Shown here: one piece after another, positions 53,753 through 64,000 of the stretch
How positions within the stretch are numbered: the stretch's first letter is position 1
Layout of the letters: every line of letters starts with the position of its first letter
NCBI RefSeq assembly: GCF_023898315.1
Contig: NC_064614.1
Location: 1,052,706,432 to 1,052,770,431, forward strand
Direction: 5' to 3'
Length of the DNA: 64,000 bases
Source: Schistocerca nitens
Taxonomy: Eukaryota; Arthropoda; Insecta; Orthoptera; Acrididae
Notes under the pieces: model-generated
The model's input: the letters and a program-made list of their open reading frames with translations, nothing else
Told to the model about the DNA's origin: nothing
Database searches by the model: none
Position numbers and translations under genes: made by a program

Positions 53753-55196
53753 CTTCAGAAGTAAATCTGTGGGTAACAAGCAGAAGAGAATGGACAAAGA
53801 AGTATTTATTGATTTATTCATTGATTTTTTTTTCATTTCGTACATAGCCCGTTTCCCTGCATCCTTTCCCTTACGCGTCCTGGACCGTGTGAATGAGCAA
53901 TTATGTGAAGTAGCAGAAAGCTTTGGTCAGAGGTCGTAGCATTGCATGAGTAGAGTGGTTCTGTGATAGGTAGTACCAACTACTAAACGCGAACAAGTTT
54001 GACCAAGAAGATGAGCAAGTCAGGTCGGAGTGGTCACAAAGGCACGAGTATTGGCACTGTTAGGTTGGCGAATCATCCCCTCAACCACCTTTTGATCGAA
54101 CAAGTGTTAGGCGAGGTGTCCGCAGGTCCACTTGTTCCTGGGTAGTGACGCTGTACAGACGAGGAGACGCAGCTCTCTATTTTGGTAATGTTAACAAAGG
54201 TATTAGAATGTCTCAAATCTGCTCTTTAACAAAATCCAGATATTGAAATCAGGTGTGAGATAACCACCAAATCCCCGTAAGGGACTTTATTTTCATAATG
54301 TAGTCAAATTTCAGTTAGCACTTTGCGTTTGTACCTTGGTCAGGCCACGCACCATGGAACGCTTACGGTCGTATTATTGCTATGTGCTTAATAGAAGTTC
54401 ACACTTTGAAATTGTTTTAATGTGCTATTTATTTTAAAGTAATATTTTGGGGGATTTTTATTATTTTTCATTTGATAAAGGGCAGTTTCGGCCCGAAAAT
54501 GTATAGTAGACAAGTGAATAACGGTACGATAGTGGGTGAATGTAAGACAGGGAAGAAATAATCTACTGTGTCCGTATTTTTTACCTTTCTGTTGGCTACC
54601 GCTACTTGATCACATGTGTGGAATAGTGTTGATGTGATAGTTAATGCTTATTCTGGCTCCCCCCCCCCCCCCCACATAACTATTTGATACATTTACAATG
54701 AAGTGTGTTACGGAAAATACGGTTTAAACTCTTGTGTCTATGAAATGCCCATTGATGAAATCAAGATAGTAAATGTTCCTCCCCCCTCCTCCCCCTCTCC
54801 CTCCAGCTCAGTAATGTAGTGTTGTTTCTGAAAGCAAGATTAAACCTAAATTGACAGTCATAGTTAGGTGCACCACTTGCTATCCTTTCTTCAGCGTACG
54901 TTTTAACAAAAATTGAAATATTTCGGCAAATACTCTTCCGCCCTGACCCAATTCGCTTGTAGTGTCTTTGATGAACTTATTCTGCGTGACCTACAGCAAT
55001 TAAATATAATATGCATGGGTTTGGGAGTAATTGTGTGCCTTCTTAAAATTACATTGAAGCCAGGTCTGTGGTCCCCTCTCCCTTTCCATAATTACCCGGC
55101 GAAAGTGAATCATGTTAACTAGAGAGATCAGTTGTGATGATGCATATTCCAACAGATACATGGCTAGTTGTTAAAGTGCCACCGGTACTGAATAAA
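53750..55196. other. Unassigned interval
   Basis: Contains C-rich runs at about 54660-54674 and 54779-54805. No coding or repeat feature recognised. Confidence 0.5.
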
Positions 55197-55226
55197 TACA
55201 CTCCTGGAAATTGAAATAAGAACACC
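55197..55226. repeat. Tc1 left TIR and TA site
   Basis: TA at 55197-55198, then CACTCCTGG... to about 55226; pairs with 56569-56598. Confidence 0.93.
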
Positions 55227-56596
55227 GTGAATTCATTGTCCCAGGAAGGGGAAACTTTATTGACACATTCCTGGGGTCAGATACATCACATGATCACACT
55301 GACAGAACCACAGGCACATAGACACAGGCAACAGAGCATGCACAATGTCGGCACTAGTACAGTGTATATCCACCTTTCGCAGCAATGCAGGCCGCTATTC
55401 TCCCATGGAGACGATCGTAGAGATGCTTGCCATGCCATTTCCACCTGGCGCCTCAGTTGGACCAGCATTCGTGCTGGACGTGCAGACCGCGTGAGACGAC
55501 GCTTCATCCAGTCCCAAACATGCTCAATGGGGGACAGATCCGGAGATCTTGCTGGCCAGGGTAGTTGACTTACACCTTCTAGAGCACGTTGGGTGGCACG
55601 GGATACATGCGGACGTGCATTGTCCTGTTGGAACAGCAAGTTCCCTTGCCGGTCTAGGAATGGTAGAACGATGGGTTCGATGACGGTTTGGATGTACCGT
55701 GCACTATTCAGTGTCCCCTCGACGATCACCAGTGGTGTACGGCCAGTGTAGGAGATCGCTCCCCACACCATGATGCCGGGTGTTGGCCCTGTGTGCCTCG
55801 GTCGTATGCAGTCCTGATTGTGGCGCTCACCTGCACGGCGCCAAACACGCATACGACCATCATTGGCACCAAGGCAGAAGCGACTCTCATCGCTGAAGAC
55901 GACACGTCTCCATTCGTCCCTCCATTCACGCCTGTCGCGACACCACTGGAGGCGGCTGCACGATGTTGGGGCGTGAGCGGAAGACGGCCTAACGGTGTGC
56001 GGGACCGTAGCCCAGCTTCATGGAGACGGTTGCGAAAGGTCCTCGCCGATACCCCAGGAGCAACAGTGTCCCTAATTTGCTGGGAAGTGGCGATGCGGTC
56101 CCCTACGGCACTGCGTAGGATCCTACGGTCTTGGCGTGCATCCGTGCGTCGCTGCGGTCCGGTCCCAGGTCGACGGGCACGTGCACCTTCCGCCGACCAC
56201 TGGCGACAACATCGATGTACTGTGGAGACCTCACGCCCCACGTGTTGAGCAATTCGGCGGTACGTCCACCCGGTCTCCCGCATGCCCACTATACGCCCTC
56301 GCTCCAAGTCCGTCAACTGCACATACGGTTCACGTCCACGCTGTCGCGGCATGCTACCAGTGTTAAAGACTGCGATGGAGCTCCGTATGCCACGGCAAAC
56401 TGGCTGACACTGACGGCGGCGGTGCACAAATGCTGCGCAGCTAGCGCCATTCGACGGCCAATACCGCGTTTCCTGGTGTGTCCGCTGTGCCGTGCGTGTG
56501 ATCATTGCTTGTACAGCCCTCTCGCAGTGTGCGGAGCAAGTATGGTGGGTCTGACACACCGGTGTCAATGTGTTCTTTTTTCCATTTCCAGGAGTG
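55199..56596 (-). mobile_element. Tc1-family DNA transposon, nearly complete (1398 bp)
   Basis: Terminal inverted repeats: the left end CACTCCTGGAAATTGAAATA is matched by the right end reversed, CACTCCTGGAAATGGAAAAA, then AGAACAC in both. TA duplications are at 55197-55198 and 56597-56598. The transposase is on the minus strand in two overlapping frames. Integrity of both ends with only a few coding defects implies a fairly recent insertion. The coding part is more GC-rich than most of the window, which fits arrival from elsewhere. Tc1 elements move by cut and paste through a DD34E transposase. Confidence 0.95.
55286..56352 (-). pseudogene. Tc1 transposase, frameshifted
   Basis: The likely start is ATG at 56352 (MPRQRGREPYV); the frame is open further upstream to 56568 but that part is 5' leader. 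The first frame has a DNA-binding part with LERGRIVGMRETGWTYRRIA and HVGREVSTVHRC, and a second helix-turn-helix region with RILRSAVGDRIATSQQIRD. A shift near 55940 moves the first catalytic Asp region out of frame. The second frame (55852-55286) has MRVWRRAGERHNQ, TPGIMVWGAISYTGRTPLV, LFQQDNARPHVS (second catalytic Asp) and SPDLSPIEHVWDWMKRRL (catalytic Glu). Near 55430, codons after EMAWQA look shortened. About 340 residues is usual. Confidence 0.92.
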
Positions 56597-56598
56597 TA
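56569..56598. repeat. Tc1 right TIR and TA site
   Basis: Reads GTGTTCTTTTTTCC, then CCAGGAGTG and TA at 56597-56598; reverse complement of the left end with a few differences. Confidence 0.93.
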
Positions 56599-56658
56599 TA
56601 AATGAATCTATACCCTCGTCAGTACCACAGTCGAATGCTGGGTCAGGAAATAATGGCT

Positions 56659-56953
56659 CTATGCTCCCTATTAAGCCCTCCCATAGGTGCCTTCTTTAGT
56701 GGTTCTAAACAATATTGCGTTTTCCGTTGAGTTCAAATTTTTACCTGTTGGCTAAACCCTCCTGCCAGAAGTTATAATACCCGGCAGTAACTCGCAGGGG
56801 CCTGTAATTTCATGGACCACAAGATTTGTTAAACCATAACTACAGTGGGTAGCGTGCAGGAGCTGTAGGATATAAGCGACGGTAATCATATAAGCGACGG
56901 TAATCTTCCTATGAGCCCTGAGTGCTAACATTAACTATACCACCGGTAGTAGA
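56659..56953. repeat. Repeat X, copy B (uninterrupted)
   Basis: Colinear with 32515-32627 plus 33289-33456. It lacks the mariner: TATAATACC here corresponds to the flank around the TA target there. It has a private duplication, ATATAAGCGACGGTAATC twice at about 56874-56909. Confidence 0.75.
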
Positions 56954-57589
56954 AGGTTACATTGCAGTTAAACAGGAGAGATGATGGTACACAAACTTGA
57001 CGAACGCTTTTACTAATTGCAGTCATTTCTGATTTCCCTTGGTCAGGATGTGATGTTGTTTGCCTATGGTATAAGAGTCGATCTCAGGTAGTTGTAAGTT
57101 AACTGATATTTCATTATAATAAATAGCACCAACCATGAGTTCCTGTTAAACCTTCAATGCACAAAATTATAATACAAAAACAACAAAAATGACCAAATCA
57201 ATACGGTGTCTCCGAAGCTGTCGATTGTCATGGCCACATCAAGTAACACGTAATTTTTGCAGAGCTTCCGAGTAGTCTGAGTAAGTAGCTGATGCCTCTG
57301 AGTTGCAGTATAGCCCCTAGAACTCTTCGTTTTCTTATTCGCACGAGAATCTTCGGATTTCGACCAATTCAAATATCAACACCGTAGAATGATAAACTGC
57401 AGTCTAAATAAGAAGTTATGCTGCCGCTGTCGAATCCCAGCACATACGATAGCTGTTGGAAATCCAAAAGTATCACTGTAGGTTTGAAAGAAATACCTCA
57501 ATCAGATAGAGTAATATAATGCTAGTGGTTAATTTGCCGAAGAATATGCAGCAAAGTGCCAGCGTTAGAAGTCTTCTCGAAAAACAATT
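56954..57589. other. Unassigned interval
   Basis: No feature recognised. Confidence 0.5.
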
Positions 57590-58110
57590 AAGTTCACGTA
57601 ATGCAAGGTACAGAAAGCTGGTTGAAAACTGAAAGTGATAGCATTGAGATATTTGGGGAAAGTTTAACTTTGTATCGAAAGCATAGCGTAATGGGAAAAG
57701 CAAGTGGTGTATTTTTCGCAGGACGCAAGAAATTCAAGTCCGCCGAGATAGAAATTAAAGATTTATGTGAGACTGGTCTAAATTCAGTATCATGAGTGGG
57801 CTTAAATGGTAACTGGATCCTTCTATGGCCCACCAGGCTCATCTCGTGATGTAACCGAAAACTTCAGAAAACACCTCATTTCACTTTTGTGAAAGTTCCC
57901 CAATCATATTGCATTCATCGGTGGAGACTAATCATCCAGCAGTCAACTGGAAAAATTACAGTTTTGTTAGTGGTTGGCGTGATAAAACATCATATGAAAC
58001 CTTACTAAATGCCTTCTTTTAAAAATATCTAGAACAGGTAATCCGTAACCTCACTCATGATGGAAAAATATTGGATTTAATGGCAACAAGTACACCTGAC
58101 GTGTTTGAGG

Positions 58111-58205
58111 ACAATCAATAAAATTCTTCTGGGTTTGAGGCCGCATTATCAACTATAAAATTGTTGACAATGCGGCCTCAAATCCAGAAGAATTTTTTTG
58201 ATTGT
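58111..58205. repeat. 43-nt near-perfect inverted repeat
   Basis: Arms 58111-58153 and 58163-58205 pair at 40 of 43 positions around the 9-base spacer TATAAAATT. It lies in the LINE between endonuclease and linker and would form a long hairpin. Confidence 0.97.
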
Positions 58206-58416
58206 GAATACGGCCGCGGAAGCCTACGTTTAAACGTCATTGAGGATGTTGACATTGAAACTGACGTCAGTGATTATGACGCTGATGTGTCAACAATGGT
58301 AACTAAAGTACAGGGCACAACTAAAAATAGGAGAAATATATTGGCGTCCTTTAAACTAGATAAAAATCAGTGGTGTCACCTCTGAATGATGGATTTGAAA
58401 ATTTGGCACGGGGTAG

Positions 58417-58999
58417 GTGCATGTAGAGGAGCTACGGCTCAAGTTTAAAACAATGATTGACTATACACTGGATAAATATGTACCCATTAGAACAGGTCAT
58501 AATGGGACGGACCCTCCATGGTATACATTCACTGTAGAGAAACTTCTGAAGAAACAAAGGCTACTGCATAATAGGTATAAAACAAAGAATGTGACTATTC
58601 ATAGAGAGATACTGAATGAAAAGCGTTTATCTGTCAAGACAGCCATATGTGAAGCTTTCAATGACTACTGTAGCAGAATATTGTAAAATGATCTTTCAAA
58701 AGCGCAATGATATTCTGGTAAAAACTGTTAGTGGCACCAAAGTTAGTGTCCAGTCACTCATGGATGAGAGAGGAACAGAAATTCCGGGAAGCAAGGCAAA
58801 AGCTCAAACGTTTAAACCTGTTTTCAAATGTTCCTTTACAAAACAAAACCCACGAAAATTGCCCCACTTTAATCCGCGTACCACTGAAAAGATGGGTGAA
58901 ATCAGCATTAGTATTGAGACACAAATTAAGAAATTTGTGGTAAGGTCTTATGGGACCAAACTGATGAGGTCATCGGTCCCTAAGCTTACACACTACTGA
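58417..58999 (+). pseudogene. LINE copy 4 linker and RT start
   Basis: Frame 58417-58686: MIDYTLDKYVPIRTG, PPWYTFTVEKLLKKQRLLHN, AICEAFNDYCSRIL. Frame 58616-58999: RNDILVKTVSGTKVSVQSLM, then FTKQNPRKLPHFNPRTTEKM and ISIETQIKK, the stretch before RT block 1. SINE-3 follows directly. Confidence 0.75.
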
Positions 59000-59108
59000 A
59001 TCTATCTTAAATTAACTTACGCTAAGGACGACACACTCACCCATGCCCGAGGGAGGACCTGAACCTCTGACAGAGGGAGCCGAGCCGACCGTGACAAGAG
59101 GCCCTAGA
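58937..59108 (-). mobile_element. SINE-3 (third SINE type)
   Basis: GGTAAGGTCTTATGGGACC, CTGATGAGGTCATCGGTCCC and CATGCCCGAGGGAGGACC are blocks of another orthopteran SINE, in reverse, with a tRNA-like head at the high end (B box on the minus strand near 59050, mutated: GGTTCAGGTCC). LINE codons resume after it (QLKSLKFNKYPGPIG). Exact ends and target duplications were not resolved. Confidence 0.7.
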
Positions 59109-59109
59109 G

Positions 59110-59811
59110 GCAACCCAGCTGAAATCGTTAAAATTCAACAAATATCCAGGGCCTATAGGAATTACTATCAGTTTCTATACTGGATTTGTGGATGAGCTAG
59201 CCCCTCTTCTAACTATAGTCTATTTTAGATCCTCAAAAAAAAAGTTGGTGCAAAGTAGCTGAAAGAAAACACAGATCTCGTCTATTTACAAGAAGGATAG
59301 TAGATGTGATAAGCAAAACTACCGTTTCTTACCCGTGACATCGATCTGCTGTCGAATCTTAGAACATATTCTGAACTCAAACAGAATGAGGTGTCTTAAA
59401 CAGAATGGCCTCATCCATGCCAACCACCATGGTTTCCACAAACATCATGTGAAACCCAACTCGCCCTTTTTGTCATGTAAGTAACTGAAAGGTTTGGATT
59501 AAGGCACTCAGTTAGCTGCAGTATTTCTCGATTTCCGAAAAGCATTTAACTCAGTAGCACACCTGCGCTGTCGAAAGTTCGACCATATGAGATATTAGGT
59601 GATAACTGAGACTGACTTGAGGAGGTACATAGGGAGTTACCTGCAGTCAGCTGCAGAAGTATCTTCGGATCTGCTACAGGGAAGTGTGTTGAGATTCTTG
59701 CTGTTCATGTCATCTATTAAAGACGTTGCACGCAACGTTAATAGTAACCTCAGACCTTTTGCAGAGGATGTACTTATGTATAAAGCGGTACTGTCTGTAA
59801 GAAACTGCTAA
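59110..59811 (+). pseudogene. LINE copy 4 reverse transcriptase remnant
   Basis: Blocks, in changing frames: FNKYPGPIGI, QNGLIHANHHGFHKHH (the NQHGFRK block), and the frame 59599-59811 with LLQGSVLRFLLFMSSIKDVA and LRPFAEDVLMYKAV. FADD is changed to FAED, so one catalytic Asp is lost. Confidence 0.75.
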
Positions 59812-60105
59812 ACTAATCATATAGACGTCAACTACAACGAGAAAGTCTACTAATGAAGTTCCAAGAACTGGTGTTAAATGACGATTCTAGGAATATACTA
59901 CAACCCCCTCGGTATCGATCTCATAGGGATCGTGAGGACAAGATTAGAATAATTAAAGCATGCTCAGAGGCATTCAGACAATCATTCTTCCCACAATCCA
60001 TTAGTGAGGGGAATGGGAAGAAACCCTAATAACTGGTACAATGGGATGTACCCTCTGATTTGCACTTCACTGCCATTTGCAGAGTACAGATGTAGATGTA
60101 TAAGC

Positions 60106-60960
60106 AGATACAGGTTGACTTATTCCCTTCATACACGAGGAATAACTCAAGCTTATTGCAAACGACTACGTTCAAATGCCATTTCTGATAGAAATTCGCA
60201 CTGCCTCATCATTACATAGCCTTCACTACACCTTCCTACTTGTAATTAAATTTTAAGGATTCCATATCGAAGCATGTAGTCCACTTCATACCAGGTGGGC
60301 ATTTTCTGCGTAATATCTTTGTGCTGTCGCCTTTTCAGTGGTCCACAATGTGTGTTGTACCACTGTAAGCAGCCTCTTTCATTCACATCACAGTAGTTTG
60401 CAGTTTATGGATGCAGATATTGCTTTAGATTCACAGTGGTACGATTAATCTAAGTGCGACTCCTGGAGGAGGGAGTTCTGAGTTCTGTTGCAAGTATAAA
60501 GCAGACGGTGTGTGTTTGTATGTCTGAGATCTCCTCCCAAACGTCTTCGATCAACTTCAGTCACAGCTCACATGGTAACAGCAGGCCACAAAAGTACAAA
60601 CATTATGGGGTTCTAACTTCCTAGCTCAAACAGGAGTAGAGATACAGGGTAAACTGTGCTTTCCCCAGACCCTGGCATATAGGCTGCCTTGTACGACAGT
60701 AATGTTGTGTGGGATTGGTATCAGCATGCCAAATCAACCTGCTTTACAGGGAAGCCTACATGTCAGAGGCAAGAAGTGGTTTTAAGGACTCCAGCATGTA
60801 GGCTGTCTTGCAGGACACTATCTTTGGAGTAGCATAGGCCTACTTTATTGACCTGCTTTGCATGGTGGCTTCTGTGTCAGGCTTCAATCTCGTGATTTGT
60901 TGCTTGGCCTGCACAACAGCTGTGATGTGTCAGTAGTGTTGGTGTGTTTTATTCAGGAGT
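60106..60960. other. Unassigned interval
   Basis: At 60665-60850 two passages, each with (A/C)ATGTAGGCTG or CATATAGGCTGCCTTG followed by a C(A)GGA(C)A-type stretch, suggest a degenerate tandem duplication, but I cannot define its unit. Otherwise nothing recognised. Confidence 0.4.
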
Positions 60961-60969
60961 TACAGGGTT

Positions 60970-61380
60970 ACATGTGTCAATGAGCATAGCTGGGGACAGG
61001 TTGAGATAGACAGTGAAGAAATGCACAGAGCAAGAGGTAGAAGGAAATGGACAGAGGGAGGGGGCAGAGGAGTAGATGCATGAGTCAGAGGGAAGTTGGA
61101 GATAGGTACTGGGCATGTGGAAAAGGAAGACGAGGAGGCAGACATGGAAGAGAGAGGGGAAGGAACATATGGTCAGAGGGATGGAGGTGGAAGGTATGAT
61201 GAAAGACGGGGGGTGCAGGAAACGGGCAAAGAGAAGGGGAGGAGGAGATGTAGAGAGGAAAAGAGACTGGGGAGGAGGAGACAGATAAAGGTGGGAGGAT
61301 TAAATGGATAGAGAGACAGAGAAAAAGATGGGCACAGAGAGGTGGAGCGGGAGGTGGGTTCGGTATATGTATCTAACTCA
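60970..61380. repeat. Purine-rich low-complexity tract
   Basis: AGAGGGAG-, GGAGGAG- and GACAGAG-type repeats. The open frame at 61096-61311 is an artefact of composition. Confidence 0.9.
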
Positions 61381-61433
61381 TACAAGGGCAGAGCTGCGTG
61401 GAAAAAGCTTGTTACCAGTAAAGAAAAAAAATC

Positions 61434-61577
61434 TGGGTCGCAGGTTCGAATCCTGCCTCGGGCATGAATGTGTGTGATGTCCTTAGTTTAGTTAGGTTTA
61501 AGTAGTTCTAAGTTCTAGGGGACTGATGAGCTCAGATGTTAAGTCCCACAGTGCTCAGAGCCATTTGAACCATTTTT
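61434..61577 (+). mobile_element. SINE-1 copy 6, 5'-truncated
   Basis: It begins at GGGTCGCAGGTTCGAATCC, just before the B box, so the A-box half of the head is missing. Body and tail CCATTTGAACCATTTTT are normal. No target duplication was found. The truncation fits incomplete reverse transcription. Confidence 0.9.
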
Positions 61578-62603
61578 ACTGAGTTTGTGTGGCTGCTTTT
61601 GCAGAATCCGCAGTGCGTACAGCTAGGTGCCATATTATAAAGTGGAGGGAGGCAAGCATAAGCGCACCGTAAATGCTGACAGGTGCCGTCTGGCGAGGTG
61701 TGTATAACCCCACCGTAAGTTATCAGCGCCAGATGCGCCCGAGTTAATAGCACTACGGCCCGCTAAACAGCGCGCTCGGAGTTTAGCGGCGCTGCTACCT
61801 AGTTAGGCCGCTGCCTTACTCTCCGCCAGTCTCCTCCACGTACCTATTAAACTAACGCTTCCATTTACCGCAGGTATTACATTATTTTCCACGTTCTCTC
61901 ACACGGTCCCTTCACGTATCTCATTTAGGTCGCCGAAGAATTCCAGATCCAATGTGTCCTTCCACACAAAAAATCACCAAGTACGAACTTGCAGCATGCT
62001 GCAGATGCAAAATAGGTCCGCAACATGTATTGCAATTGAGATTAATGGTTGTAACTTGTTTATAAGTTGCACTCAGAAGTAATTATTTTTTGTTTCTTGA
62101 TGGTGACTAATTTCGGCACCTGAGTCTGTTTCCAAACTATCCGGGCTGTATGTATGACAAATACGGCCGATAGCCTGCATACAAAAACAGCCCCTAAAAT
62201 AATCAAAGCGACATATGGTCGACTTAAGAACAGCAAATTACGCCAAACGGGACGAAAATTATAGAATATTAATGTCTGTCCCATGTGGTGTAATTTGCAA
62301 ATGGATTAGGTGTCCAGTAAACCTGCATAAACGATTAGCCCCGCTGAAGATAATCTAACTTGGAGAGATACATGAAAGCAAGGTTCCGACTGAAAAAAAC
62401 AGGATCTGCAGCATCGGTCAATAAGCTTTTCCCACTAAAGACGATGAATGAATAAAGTCATTATATTTGCGTAAAGACACCTGTCCTTAAGTTGTGAGAG
62501 GAACGATCGTGTTCTTTCCTATTGGTAAGAGTAAATAGTTTATTTTGCTGTGTTTAGCAATCCTGCCGCTTGCCAGATATCCCCTTGAGAATTACCGCTG
62601 TAT
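61578..62603. other. Unassigned interval
   Basis: No coding or repeat feature recognised. Confidence 0.5.
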
Positions 62604-62615
62604 TCTAAAGAACCA

Positions 62616-62795
62616 AACGGTTAAAATTGCTCTGAGCACTATGGGACTTAACATCTGAGGTCATCAGTTTCCTAGAACTAACTAACCTAACGACATCACA
62701 AACATCCATACCCGAGGCAGGATTCGAACCAGCGATCATAGCGGTCGCACGGTTCAGACTGAAGCGCCTAGAACCGCTCGGCCACACCGGCTAGG
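62616..62795 (-). mobile_element. SINE-1 copy 7
   Basis: Reverse copy, short of about 17 bp in the body (the TTAGAACTACTTAAACC stretch, by comparison with the other copies). B box mutated to GGTTCGAATCC on the minus strand, intact, with the following CTGCC changed. Flanked by TCTAAAGAACCA (62604-62615) and TCTAAAGAATCA (62796-62807), a 12-bp duplication with one difference. Confidence 0.92.
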
Positions 62796-62807
62796 TCTAA
62801 AGAATCA

Positions 62808-63150
62808 AGTAGTGGCATTATATCCTCACATTTACGCCTTATGTAATCTCTTCAGTTGCAGTTTTCTGCAAAAATTCACGCATGTTTGTAACAGCAATTA
62901 GCGTTATATTACGCAGCCAACTATTGCCGTCTTCGTTACTTCTGTATCTGGAATGTCTTTACTATTGGCCAGCAGCAGAACGTACTCATCCCCTACTCGA
63001 ACAGTCCATCGGACTTCCAAATGTGTTCTGTTACACATTTGTAAAGTTTTCTTTCTGGCTTCCCAGTTGTACATGTTTCAGACAGAATTTTGCTCGAGAC
63101 AAAGTTCATCATGAATCTTCAGCAAGTCTTTAGGTCTATATTCTTAGATG
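62808..63150. other. Unassigned interval
   Basis: Nothing recognised between the SINE and the mariner. Confidence 0.5.
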
Positions 63151-63814
63151 CGAGGTATGTTTCGGAAGTAAGTTTCGCCATTGTTTACAGACGGAAACGT
63201 TATTGTCAAAAAAAATACAGAATCGCATCATGAACTATACACCTTGCCCGATTTCTCGACACAGTCGCCACCGACGTTGAGACAATTGTCACATTGTGCA
63301 ACCAGTTTGAAGAAACCACTCTGGAATTGCCGCACAGCTTACTCCACATCAGCACTAGATTCTAAGTGACGTCCAAAGGGTGCGGCTTTCAGTGCAAGTG
63401 ACAGATGAAAGTTCTATGAACATGCAACACGAGAGATCAACCATTTAACGAGACATGACCGGTTCACCAGACATGGTCTGTAGGCGTTCGAGGAGGACGG
63501 GCACCCTAGTTCCACGTGGCCATTCAGATTGGATAACAGCACGCACTTCCATTGGCGTCTTCTTTGTCTGCACAGGTCCGTCTGCCATCGTGATGTGCAG
63601 CCGAATAACTCCAGACACACCTGTCTGCTGCTGCTCTATCTACGTCGGTGCTGTGAGCACACGTCATCCTCCCTCCACTGACGCTGTTCCGTCACTGAAC
63701 GACGGGTGTGGATTTCTGTGGCTTTTTTTTTTTTTTTTTTTTTTTTTGTCACCCAGAGTACAGACTTCTCTGTCAAAAGCAAAGATGAAACTTACTTTCA
63801 AAAAGTCCCCCGTA
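63151..63814 (-). mobile_element. Degenerate mariner element
   Basis: The ends 63151-63176 (CGAGGTATGTTTCGGAAGTA...) and 63787-63812 (reverse complement) match at 20 of 26 bases. TA follows the right end (63813-63814); the left side has TG instead. The minus strand near 63300-63230 reads CDNCLNVGGDCVEKSG, the typical mariner transposase C-terminus. The rest of the transposase is not recognisable, and a T run (63723-63747) lies inside. Non-functional. Confidence 0.65.
63723..63747. repeat. (T)25 homopolymer
   Basis: Uninterrupted T run inside the degenerate mariner. Confidence 0.95.
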
Positions 63815-64000
63815 TTACCGGCTGATTGTTTCTTTACAAAGCCCGTTTGATTTATACAATAATGGCTGTTTTGTCACTGTTATATATTGATTATTGACCT
63901 ATTCTACATCTAATTAAAATTTTTCCATGTCCTGAACAGTTTGTTCAAGTTTAAAATTAGAAACCCAGCAAACTCACCTACTGAAGTCATCAAAAACTCA

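Larger units (their letters stand above)
57590..60105 (+). mobile_element. CR1/L2-group LINE, copy 4, decayed
   Basis: Plus-strand element. Order: endonuclease N-terminus (57601-57795, TESWLKTESDSIEIFGESL), GGD block changed to IAFIGGD (about 57916) with VSGWRDKTSYETLL and LDLMATSTPDVFED (about 58075-58110), a 43-nt inverted repeat, linker (58417-58686), RT start (58616-58940), SINE-3, RT (59110-59811), and a jump to the 3' end (RYRSHRDREDKIRIIK, FRQSFFPQSI at about 59910-60005). The end TGTAGATGTA is the short 3' repeat. The region between the palm and the last block is deleted. Dead, with many stops. Confidence 0.85.

Noticed and set aside
55227..56601. Plus-strand frames of up to 186 residues over the Tc1 element
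   Set aside because: Shadows of the minus-strand transposase in GC-rich sequence.
61096..61311. Highly charged Arg/Glu/Gly-rich protein
   Set aside because: Low-complexity purine-rich DNA; the opposite strand is equally open.
1..64000. CRISPR arrays, operons, phage or bacterial genes
   Set aside because: No regularly spaced short repeats, ribosome binding sites or dense co-directional genes; the repeats are eukaryotic transposons.

Overview
The window looks like intergenic DNA from a large, repeat-rich insect genome, most likely an orthopteran (grasshopper/locust type). The basis is recognition: the tRNA-derived SINE present here in seven copies, the two RTE-type LINE subfamilies, the CR1/L2-group LINEs with short tandem 3' tails and the Ty3/gypsy LTR all resemble repeats I associate with Schistocerca-type genomes. 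I see no bacterial features (operons, ribosome binding sites, CRISPR) and no convincing exon of a host protein-coding gene. Almost everything recognisable is a transposable element, mostly broken.

Layout. 1-690: RTE-1 fragment (-). About 1.2-2.2 kb: gypsy gag remnant (-). 2.8-4.7 kb: decayed RTE-2 (+). 6.4 kb: SINE-2. 7.4 kb: SINE-1. 7.6-9.6 kb: CR1-like LINE (-), abutting a Penelope-like reverse transcriptase remnant (9.65-9.9 kb). 10.98 kb: (TG)n. 13.3-15.6 kb: two RTE-1 pieces. 16-20 kb: Tc1/mariner-type transposase fragments, one split by a SINE, and a CR1-like LINE split by another SINE. 21.4-24.5 kb: RTE-1 3' end, then an RTE-2 copy interrupted by a probable solo LTR. 24.6-27.6 kb: longest RTE-1 copy (-). 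28.0-30.6 kb: best preserved CR1-like LINE (-). 32.5-33.5 kb: an unnamed repeat carrying a mariner. 33.5-41.7 kb: RTE-2 with a tRNA-like 5' head, into which a 6-kb Ty3/gypsy element (LTRs 34651-35206 and 40061-40619, 4-bp target duplication) has inserted. 42.4-49.1 kb: second, older gypsy element (+), itself interrupted. 49-55 kb: mostly unassigned. 55.2-56.6 kb: nearly complete Tc1 element with TIRs and TA duplications. 57.6-60.1 kb: decayed CR1-like LINE (+) with a SINE-3 insertion and a 43-nt inverted repeat. 61-64 kb: low-complexity DNA, two SINE-1 copies and a degenerate mariner.

How it fits together. Order of events can be read from nesting. The RTE-2 copies and the second gypsy are old and full of stops. 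The gypsy at 34.6-40.6 kb is young (LTRs differ by roughly six substitutions and one 3-base gap over about 556 bp by eye) and lies inside RTE-2. SINE-1 has inserted into a LINE, a transposase and unassigned DNA, with 9-13 bp target duplications consistent with LINE machinery. A mariner has a near-empty comparison site elsewhere in the window. The most unusual observations are the tRNA-like head on RTE-2, a conserved 29-nt hairpin in both RTE leaders, the 54-bp tandem array inside the pol-truncated gypsy, and the long inverted repeat in the 58-kb LINE.
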